From Pectinatus haikarae (GTDB taxonomy: Bacteria > Bacillota > Negativicutes > Selenomonadales > Selenomonadaceae), in contig NZ_WIQM01000007.1 in assembly GCF_015732185.1 (NCBI RefSeq), positions 86,487 through 150,486 on the forward strand: DNA of 64,000 nucleotides. The letters are read 5' to 3'. Positions 57,866-64,000 of the stretch are shown here, piece after piece. The position numbers and the translations under genes were made by a program. Within the stretch, counting starts at the first letter, position 1, and each line of letters opens with the position of its first letter. The notes beneath the pieces were generated by a model, which worked only from the letters and a program-made list of their open reading frames with translations, had not been told where the DNA came from and searched no databases.

Positions 57866-59260
57866 ATGAAATTTGCATTATTTTTTGGTAACAGAGGTTT
57901 TATGCCAGCAGAATTAATTGAAAGTGCTAGAAGAGATATGATAAAAGCGGTAACAGATGCTGGATATGATTATCTCATAATGAGTGAAGATGCAACGCGT
58001 TATGGTGCAGTGGAAACAAGGGCAGAGGGTTTTAAATATGCTGAATGGTTGAAGTCACATGAAGGGGAATATGACGGCGTTATTCTTTGCATGCCTATTT
58101 TTATTGATGAAAATGGTGCTATTACCGCCTTGCAAGATGCAAAAGTGCCTATTTTAATGCAGGCATATCCTGATGAAATAGGAAAGATGGATTTTGTTAA
58201 TAGAAGAGATGCTTTTTGTGGTAAATTTTCTGTTACAGATGTATTTGAACAATACAAAGTACCATATACGGTACTTAAGCCACATGTTGTAAATCCGAGA
58301 TCTGGAATATTTAGACAAAATCTGAATGATTTTGCTGCAATTTGCAGAGTAGTAAGAGGAATGAGAAAATTTAATCTTGGCTGTATCGGAGCAAGAACTA
58401 CAGCATTTAAAACGGTGCGCTTTGATGAAGTAACGATGCAAAGACATGGTGTTAATGTAGAATCATTTGATTTATCTGATTTGTTTGAAAAAGTTCGCAA
58501 TAAAAATAACAATGATGAAAAAGTACAGGAAAAAAAGAAAATTTTGAAAAAATATACAGATTTTTCCAAAGTCCCGGAAGATAGGAAAAATACGTTAGCA
58601 AAGATCAGTGTTGTCATTGATGAATATATTGATGAATATTATTTAGATGCTATTTCACTTCGTTGCTGGAATGAGATGGAGACATATTTAAGGGTTTGTC
58701 CTTGTGTGTTGATTAGTGAATTAAATGACAGAGGTATCGTAGCTGCCTGCGAAATAGATATGTGCTCTGCTATTACAATGCGTGCTTTGAGTCTTGCTAG
58801 TCAAGGCCCGGCAGCATGTTTAGATTGGAACAATAATTATGGAGATGATCCCGATAAAGTAATTTTATTCCACTGTGGCTCTACGGCTAAAGCTTTAATG
58901 CAGGGGGAAGGCACTGTTACTGAACATAAAATGTTTGCTAAAGGTGATCCTGGAAGTGGATGGGGTTCTAATGAGGGAAGAATTGCTGCATTCCCCATGA
59001 CTTTTTCTAATTGTAAGACAGAAGATGGCAAAATTACTATTTATTTTAGTGAAGGCAAATTCACTGATGATAAAATTGAAACTGGATATTTTGGCTGTGC
59101 AGGTGTGGGAGAGATTCCAGATTTGCAAAATAAACTGATTTTTCTTGCTAGAGGTGGGTTCAAGCATCACACTACCATAGCTAAGGGCCATTACAAACAG
59201 GTATTGGAAGAAGCATTTAATACTTATTTGAAATATAATGTAGTCTCTATTGATAAATAA
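57866..59260 (+). CDS. L-fucose/L-arabinose isomerase family protein
   Basis: This 464-residue protein matches the L-fucose isomerase C-terminal family: the start MKFALFFGNRGFMP, the middle VKAEWLKSHEGEYDGVILCMPIF-like strand (reads YAEWLKSHEGEYDGVILC) and the end GDPGSGWGSNEGRIAAFPMTFSNC. It probably isomerises an aldose to a ketose. AGGGAG lies before the ATG. It is followed after 15 bases by the FGGY kinase, as expected for a catabolic set. Codon use is more A/T-rich than in the core genes, a sign of transfer. No transporter or regulator is in the window. Confidence 0.82.
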   Translation: MKFALFFGNRGFMPAELIESARRDMIKAVTDAGYDYLIMSEDATRYGAVETRAEGFKYAEWLKSHEGEYDGVILCMPIFIDENGAITALQDAKVPILMQAYPDEIGKMDFVNRRDAFCGKFSVTDVFEQYKVPYTVLKPHVVNPRSGIFRQNLNDFAAICRVVRGMRKFNLGCIGARTTAFKTVRFDEVTMQRHGVNVESFDLSDLFEKVRNKNNNDEKVQEKKKILKKYTDFSKVPEDRKNTLAKISVVIDEYIDEYYLDAISLRCWNEMETYLRVCPCVLISELNDRGIVAACEIDMCSAITMRALSLASQGPAACLDWNNNYGDDPDKVILFHCGSTAKALMQGEGTVTEHKMFAKGDPGSGWGSNEGRIAAFPMTFSNCKTEDGKITIYFSEGKFTDDKIETGYFGCAGVGEIPDLQNKLIFLARGGFKHHTTIAKGHYKQVLEEAFNTYLKYNVVSIDK

Positions 59261-59275
59261 TAGGGGAGTATAAAT

Positions 59276-60763
59276 ATGTTATTAGCGGGACTGGATATCG
59301 GAACAACTGGATGTAAAATTACCATATATGATAAAAAGGGGATTTACCAAAATCGTTTTTATAATGATAATCCTGTTTCAAGGAATACGAATGGACATGA
59401 AATTGATGCCGAAAATATATGGCAGGGCGTAAAAAAGGTTATTAAATCAGCTGCACATGAGTATCCTGATATCAGTGCGATAGGAGTTACCAGTTTTGGT
59501 GAAACCTGCGTGTTATTGGATGATAAGGATGAACCGATAAGAAATGCCATGCTTTACACTGACCCCAGAGGGACAGATGAATGTGGAGAATTAATAGCCA
59601 AATTAGGAAAGAGGAAAATTACGCGTATTTCAGGAGTCAGTCCGCACAGCATGTATAGTCTTCCTAAGGTGATGTGGATAAAAAAACATTTCCCTGATGA
59701 GTATGAAAGAACTAGACATATATTAATGATGGAAGACTATATAATTTATATGTTGACGGGTAAAACTGTGATTGATTATTCATTGGCAACAAGAAGCATG
59801 GGATTTGATATTAATAAATTGACTTGGAGTGATGAAATTTTTAGTGCAGCTGGTATTAATAAAAATTTATTTTCTGAGCCAATTACCAGCGGAACGATTG
59901 CTGGTGTGATAAGAAAAGATATAGTAGAAGAATTTGGCTTGAATGTGAATGTTTTTGTTGTCCCGGTAGGACATGACCAAGTAGCTGCTGCTGTTGGTTC
60001 AGGAATGATTGATAGCGGGTGTGCGGTCGATGGTGCTGGTACAGTGGAGTGTATTACGCCTGTTTTTGATAAGCTGCCAGAATTTAAGATAATGGAAAAT
60101 AGCGGCTATGCGATTATACCATATTTGTTCCCTGATAAATATGTAACATATGCTTTTTTATTTACCGGAGGTGCATTGGTTTCGTGGTATATCAACAATT
60201 TAGCTAAAGCTGAAAAGTTAGAGGCTAAACGGTTAAATAAATCTGTATATGATGTTTTGGAAAAACAGATGAAAGATGAACCAACAGGGATTTTGATTCT
60301 CCCTCATTTTGCAGGAGCGGCAACTCCATATATGGATGAAAATTCTAAAGGAGCAATCGTTGGTCTTACTCTGGAGCATAGTACATCTGATCTATATCGT
60401 GCCATGATGGAAGGGATAGTATACGAAATGCGTTTAAATCTGGAAAAATTACAGCAAGCAGGAATTTATATTAAAAAATTGAGAGCTACAGGTGGAGGTG
60501 CGACTTCTCAAGTGTGGATGCAGATGAAAGCGGACATATTAGGTTTACCAGTCACTTCACTTGATAACACTGAAGCAGGAGCTGCAGGTTGTGTCATGAT
60601 GGCTGGAATTGCTACAGGAGTATTCAAAGATTTGAAACACGCTGCAAAAAGAATGATTAAAGAGAGATGTACATTTTATCCACGAAAGGAACAACATAAT
60701 GCTTATATGAAATATTATGAAAAATATAAAGAATTATACAAGGCTGTACGTCCACTAGTTTAA
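59276..60763 (+). CDS. FGGY-family carbohydrate kinase
   Basis: This 495-residue protein phosphorylates a ketose or related sugar made by the isomerase. The FGGY fold is seen in GLDIGTTGCKITIYD (phosphate 1), GVTSFGETCVLLDD, VDGAGTVECI, TGGALVSWYINN and ATGGGATSQVWMQMKADILGLPV (adenosine motif). The specific sugar cannot be set from sequence; xylulose or fuculose-like substrates are possible. It is 22 bases before the DUF4432 gene. Confidence 0.88.
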   Translation: MLLAGLDIGTTGCKITIYDKKGIYQNRFYNDNPVSRNTNGHEIDAENIWQGVKKVIKSAAHEYPDISAIGVTSFGETCVLLDDKDEPIRNAMLYTDPRGTDECGELIAKLGKRKITRISGVSPHSMYSLPKVMWIKKHFPDEYERTRHILMMEDYIIYMLTGKTVIDYSLATRSMGFDINKLTWSDEIFSAAGINKNLFSEPITSGTIAGVIRKDIVEEFGLNVNVFVVPVGHDQVAAAVGSGMIDSGCAVDGAGTVECITPVFDKLPEFKIMENSGYAIIPYLFPDKYVTYAFLFTGGALVSWYINNLAKAEKLEAKRLNKSVYDVLEKQMKDEPTGILILPHFAGAATPYMDENSKGAIVGLTLEHSTSDLYRAMMEGIVYEMRLNLEKLQQAGIYIKKLRATGGGATSQVWMQMKADILGLPVTSLDNTEAGAAGCVMMAGIATGVFKDLKHAAKRMIKERCTFYPRKEQHNAYMKYYEKYKELYKAVRPLV

Positions 60764-60785
60764 ATAGAAAGAAGGATGTTGCGGA

Positions 60786-61778
60786 GTGAATAAATATATT
60801 GGACATGAAAGCCAGTTGTCAGGGATTGAAGAACATCGTTTGATAGGTGGAAAAGGTGATGGTATGCGATTATTTTTAGTAAAAAATGGTAAGGGATTAG
60901 AGTTTACTGTTTCAGCTGATCGATGTGCAGATATATCAAGGCTAAGTTTTCGCGGTATCAATATGGGATATTTTTCGCCTAATGGTTATGTAGCTCCATC
61001 ATATTATGACGATAAAGACATTGGATTTTTGAAATCATTCACGGCCGGCTTTCTTACTACTTGCGGTTTAGCCGCCGTAGGTGTGCCATGCGAAGATGAA
61101 GGTGAACAATTACCACTTCATGGAACAGTTAGTAACACTCCGGTCGAATATATTTATTTTGAAAAGAATTGTGAAGAAATCAAAGTTCATGCGCTTATTA
61201 ATGATGAACAGATTTTTTCTCATAAATTACTATTAAGGAGAGAAATTATCTGTTCATTGAAAGAAAATATAATTACCATTAAAGATTATGTGGAAAACAG
61301 GGGAGATAAAGATTATCCATTAATGATTTTATATCATATGAATATTGGTTATCCACTTTTGTCAGAAAAGACATTGATATATATTCCCTCTGATGAAGTA
61401 CAACCAAGAAATGATCATGCAGAGAAAGATATTGGAAATTGGAACAAAATTATTTCTCCAACAATTGGATTTGAAGAACAATGTTATTTTCATCATTTTT
61501 CTAAAAAGGGATTGGCAGCCGTTTATAATTCTGATATTGATCAAGGCTTGTTAATCTCTTTTGATAAAAATAATTTAAATTGTTTCACAGAATGGAAAAT
61601 GATGGGAGAGAGAGATTATGTTTTAGGTTTAGAACCGGGGAATTGTCATCCTGATGGAAGAAACAAAATGCGTCAGGAAGGTAATCTTAAAATTTTAAAA
61701 CCTTATGAAAGTATATCTTATGAAGTAACAATTTCTATGCTAGCAGGGATTAAAGAATGGGAAAAAGTAATTTCATAA
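60786..61778 (+). CDS. DUF4432 family protein, aldose 1-epimerase-like
   Basis: This 330-residue protein belongs to DUF4432, related to the galactose mutarotase fold. Typical parts are FTVSADRCADISRLSFRG near residue 39, LPLHGTVSNTP near 117 and YPLMILYHMNIGYPLL near 180. It probably interconverts anomers of the sugar used by the isomerase and kinase upstream. The start is a GTG after GGATGTTGCGGA. It is the last gene before the IS elements. Confidence 0.82.
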   Translation: MNKYIGHESQLSGIEEHRLIGGKGDGMRLFLVKNGKGLEFTVSADRCADISRLSFRGINMGYFSPNGYVAPSYYDDKDIGFLKSFTAGFLTTCGLAAVGVPCEDEGEQLPLHGTVSNTPVEYIYFEKNCEEIKVHALINDEQIFSHKLLLRREIICSLKENIITIKDYVENRGDKDYPLMILYHMNIGYPLLSEKTLIYIPSDEVQPRNDHAEKDIGNWNKIISPTIGFEEQCYFHHFSKKGLAAVYNSDIDQGLLISFDKNNLNCFTEWKMMGERDYVLGLEPGNCHPDGRNKMRQEGNLKILKPYESISYEVTISMLAGIKEWEKVIS

Positions 61779-61840
61779 GGTTTATTTCTAAATATTAACT
61801 TATGGTTCATTATAAAATGAAAATGAACAGTTAGCAAAAA

Positions 61841-61920
61841 GTCCATAGTGATTTTTCATCAAATGGTAAAATGGAGTTCTCACAGCACCATTAACCAAAG
61901 AGGAGACAATCACTATGGAC
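61841..61920 (+). promoter_or_regulatory. Inverted repeat that can hide the IS30 transposase start
   Basis: GTCCATAGTGATT (61841-61853) and AATCACTATGGAC (61908-61920) are perfect reverse complements over 13 bases. The right arm contains the transposase ATG (61915) and lies just after the AGAGGAG ribosome site, so RNA that starts outside the element would fold the start away. Confidence 0.7.
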
Positions 61921-62247
61921 TGTCATAATTATATCACAGTAGCTCCTGAACGAAAACGTGGTCAGCACTTGGGACGGGAAGAACGCAGAGCAATCCAACA
62001 ACTAAACAAGCAAGGATATTCTCTACGGGCAATCGCCCGAGAAATCAACTGTTCGCCAAGTACTATCCTTTATGAGCTGCGCCGCGGTACACCGCGGCGC
62101 AAAAGCTATAGAGGCCGTGCACCGGAGTACAGCGCCAAACGAGGCCTTGCAGTATATGAAATGAATCGAATGAAGTGCAAAAGGCCGCATTATATCACAC
62201 ATTGCTCAGATTTTGTTAAGTGGGTTGACCTATACCCGCTTTGCTAG
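61915..62247 (+). pseudogene. IS30 family transposase, N-terminal fragment
   Basis: Contains the IS30 helix-turn-helix LGREERRAIQQLNKQGYSLRAIAREINCSPSTILYELRRG. True IS30 sequence ends at residue VKW(V), coordinate 62225; the last seven or so residues to 62247 are read from the inserted IS3 element. It has the start codon but no catalytic domain. Confidence 0.88.
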
Positions 62248-62290
62248 ACAGCTAAAATGAATGGTAAAATACATTCATGAGGTGAGAGTA

Positions 62291-62572
62291 TTGACAAAAT
62301 ACAGCAACGAATTTAAAGAAGAAGCCGTTAAGCGGGTTTTGAGTGGCGTTCCTGCCAGCCAGGTCGCTAGAGAAATTGGCGTCAACGTCAACTCGTTATA
62401 TACGTGGAAGACCAGATATCTGAAGCATCCAGAGCAGCCATTCGTTGGAAGCGGCAAGCTCCGTGCTGACGATGACGAGCTGCGCAAACTTCGTCAGCAG
62501 GTTAAGTATCTTCAGCAGGAGAATGAATTCTTAAAAAAAGCCAGTGCCTTCTTTGCCAAGAACCTGAAGTGA
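62291..62572 (+). CDS. IS3-family transposase OrfA (helix-turn-helix protein)
   Basis: A 93-residue DNA-binding protein: YSNEFKEEAVKRVLSG, VAREIGVNVNSLYTWKTRY is the helix-turn-helix and LRKLRQQVKYLQQENEFLKKA is a leucine zipper-like coiled coil. The TTG at 62291 follows GAGGTGAG. It ends in an A-run that can slip into orfB, giving an OrfAB fusion transposase. Confidence 0.85.
   Translation: MTKYSNEFKEEAVKRVLSGVPASQVAREIGVNVNSLYTWKTRYLKHPEQPFVGSGKLRADDDELRKLRQQVKYLQQENEFLKKASAFFAKNLK
62533..62540 (+). other. Candidate programmed -1 frameshift site of the IS3 element
   Basis: Seven A bases followed by G lie near the end of orfA, in the phase A-AAA-AAG. A -1 slip there continues into the orfB frame through Q-E-P-E-V-I-R-Y-Y-Y, as needed for the OrfAB fusion of IS3-family elements. 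Confidence 0.7.
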
Positions 62573-63446
62573 TCCGATATTACTACATCCAAGCAAACCG
62601 CGACAAATATCCGATTGCGAAGATGGTGCGCTGGGCCAAGGTGTCCAGAAGCGGTTTCTACGCGTGGCTGCGGCGTAAGCCGAGCCTGCGTGATAAAACA
62701 AACGCAGATCTGCTTCAGCAGATTCATAAATTCATGATGAGAACTATCGCACCTATGGTTCGACGCGTATCACACGGGAACTCCGCAATAATGGATATCC
62801 CGTGAATCACAAGCGCGTTGAACGTATCATGCGCGAAAATTACCTTCGTGCCAAGGCTCGTCGTAAATTTAAGGCAACAACATACTCTGATCATGACCTG
62901 CCTGTTAACGAAAACCTGCTCGACCGCGACTTCGCAGCTGAACATCCTGGCGAAAAGATGGTCAGTGACATCACGTACATTCCTACCGACGAAGGCTGGC
63001 TATATCTTTCCGGTGTCATGGATCTGTGCGGACGTAAAATGGTCGGCGTAGCCATGGGAATCCGGATGACGAAGCAGCTCGTCATGGATGCTCTGCAAGA
63101 TGCTATAAATCACACAAACAATGTCGAAGGATGCATCCTGCACTCAGATCGTGGCAGTCAGTACTGCTCCAAGGCTTACCAGCAAATGGTGTCCCAAAAC
63201 CATCTTATCAGCAGCATGAGCCGCAAAGGTAACTGCTGGGACAACGCTCCCATGGAAAGCTTTTGGGGTACATTGAAGCAGGAATGGTTAAACGACCGAC
63301 ACTTCCGCACACGAGACGAAGCCAAGACCGCGATTTTCGAGTATATCTGGATTTTTTACAACCGGAAGCGGATTCACTCCAGCATTGGTTATACGACGCC
63401 GGAAAAATATTATGCCGCAAGGCTTGTACGGGAATCGGCAGCGTAG
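62569..63446 (+). pseudogene. IS3-family transposase OrfB, frameshifted
   Basis: The DDE integrase of the element. The N-terminal part (62569 to about 62730) reads IRYYYIQANRDKYPIAKMVRWA; the catalytic part, from about 62731, reads HDENYRTYGSTRITRELRNN into NHKRVERIMREN, SDITYIPTDEGWLYL, ILHSDRGSQYCS and NCWDNAPMESFWGTLK, holding all three DDE residues. The two parts are in different frames because one A seems lost near 62729-62731 (expected HKIHDENY). The GTG start overlaps the orfA stop. Confidence 0.85.
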
Positions 63447-63521
63447 GTGATAAATCAAGCATTTTTACGAAATCGAGTGATTCCTTTCGTTTTCGGTGTC
63501 TAACCGCGTGGGGAAAGGCCA

Positions 63522-63974
63522 GGTGGTTGCGCAAGTTAGGGCAAAAAAGTGGTCGTTAGACGCTTGCGTCGGTCATGCGCGCCTGCACCAGCTCTTTGCT
63601 GATAAAGAAATGGTATGCACGAAGACCCTATATAACGAAATGCCTGCTGGTAATTTGCCGCTATCGCTGTTAGAGTTGCCTGAAATTCTCAAGCGAAAAC
63701 AGAACAAAAAAGGAACCCGAAAGCATAAAAGTCTGAAAGGTGGCAGCATTGACGAGCGTCCTGACGTCGCAGATTTACGCACAGAATTCGGCCATTGGGA
63801 AGCTGACACGGTAATTGGCAGAAAAAAGGCAGAGAAGCTGCTGTTTTAACCCTGATTGAGCGTGTTACAAACAATTACTTGGCTAAATTGAATAGCCACC
63901 CGCGCAAGCGACTTGCCTACCAGACACCGGAAGAATTGTTTGACGCTTTTCTCGATAAACTTTATATTGCCTGA
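63522..63974 (+). pseudogene. IS30 family transposase, C-terminal remnant
   Basis: Continues the fragment that ends at 62225: VAQVRAKKWSLDACVGHARLHQLF, KTLYNEMPAGNLPLSLLELP, and GHWEADTVIGRKK with the first DDE aspartate. One base is missing near 63830, so the frame closes at 63849; in the shifted frame it continues EAAVLTLIERVTNNYLA and then jumps to SHPRKRLAYQTPEELFDAFL. The roughly 100 residues with the other two catalytic acids are deleted. Confidence 0.85.
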
Positions 63975-64000
63975 GATCATCGTCATTTTACCAAAGTGTT

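Larger units (their letters stand above)
62226..63521 (+). mobile_element. IS3-family insertion element (1296 bp)
   Basis: Carries orfA and orfB in IS3 layout. The ends are set by imperfect inverted repeats (TGACCTATACCC inward on the left, TGGCCTTTCCCC on the right as reverse complement, both reaching a shared TAGACA) and by a 3-bp target duplication GGT at 62223-62225 and 63522-63524. Removing the element plus one GGT restores the IS30 frame as K-W-V-V-A-Q-V. Its orfB has a frameshift, so this copy is probably inactive. Confidence 0.85.
61841..64000 (+). mobile_element. Defective IS30-family element, split by an IS3-family element
   Basis: IS30-type transposase sequence runs from 61915 to 62225 and resumes at 63522-63974, on both sides of an IS3-family insertion. 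The left end is near 61841 and the right end lies at or past the window end; sequence around AATGGTAAAATGG (left) and the reverse complement of CATTTTACCAAA (right) are possible end repeats. The copy is inactive for three reasons: insertion, a one-base loss near 63830, and a large in-frame deletion of the catalytic part. Confidence 0.85.

Noticed and set aside
62569..63446. Two-frame orfB as a second programmed frameshift
   Set aside because: There is no slippery sequence at the break (near 62730); adding back one A restores the family sequence, so a simple mutation is more likely.
63263..63559. A 98-codon frame crossing the right end of the IS3 element
   Set aside because: It reads orfB in a wrong frame and then IS30 sequence; it is not a gene.
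1..64000. tRNA, rRNA and known riboswitch structures
   Set aside because: None was recognised when reading both strands; a covariance search would be needed to exclude small RNAs.

Overview
The window comes from a low-GC anaerobe of the Negativicutes, the Firmicutes that have an outer membrane. It has a Firmicutes-type gene order (alaS-ireB-ruvX), yet it also carries envelope genes of Gram-negative cells: an LpxL/HtrB-like acyltransferase and an LptA/OstA-like periplasmic protein. The metabolism looks strictly anaerobic and succinate-forming: a class I fumarase sits in one operon with a fumarate reductase/succinate dehydrogenase, and there is a single-chain pyruvate:ferredoxin oxidoreductase. 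I cannot name the genus. No rRNA or tRNA gene was seen.

Layout. 1-1015: end of alaS, ireB, ruvX. 1024-2256: an MFS drug exporter. 2524-7233 (minus): fumarase alpha and beta, then cytochrome b, flavoprotein and iron-sulfur subunits, converting malate to fumarate to succinate. 7405-20132 (minus): housekeeping genes (rph-rdgB-yfcE, a membrane phosphoesterase, a CofE-like protein, murI, a thioesterase, pfkA, a CorC/HlyC protein, topB, a YkvA-like protein, a DUF4127 protein). 20296-27339: a type I-C CRISPR array of 107 repeats by my count, transcribed on the minus strand. 27340-27564: its leader. 27565-35634: a complete cas3-cas5c-cas8c-cas7-cas4-cas1-cas2 operon. 35835-44728 (plus): a PLD lipoprotein, two radical SAM proteins, nifJ and an ACT/PFL pair. 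44901-50646: a ThrE-type exporter, M18 aminopeptidase, thiN, a UPF0173 hydrolase, miaA and hfq. 50726-53529: a TetR regulator and a divergent envelope-lipid cluster. 53896-56696: small exported and redox proteins and an rRNA methyltransferase. 56697-57865: a gene-free AT-rich stretch. 57866-61778: an AT-rich sugar cassette (isomerase, kinase, DUF4432). From about 61841 to the window end: a decayed IS30-type element that an IS3-family element has split.

How parts work together. The CRISPR locus looks functional: Cas1, Cas2 and Cas4 for acquisition, Cas5c for processing, Cas7 and Cas8c for Cascade, Cas3 for degradation, and a probable Cas11c made from an internal start in cas8c. Leader-distal repeats are degenerate, and the array records its own history. 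It holds a repeat-sequence switch, tandem spacer duplications, a duplicated three-spacer block, two neighbouring spacers differing at one seed base, and two distant spacers that encode the same nine residues but differ only at third codon positions.

Other notable points are a TetR gene whose best start is an AUU (or AUC) codon after a perfect Shine-Dalgarno, a double 18-bp operator over the promoter of the acyltransferase, an IS30 start codon buried in a 13-bp inverted repeat, and a large nested foldback at 44742-44840.
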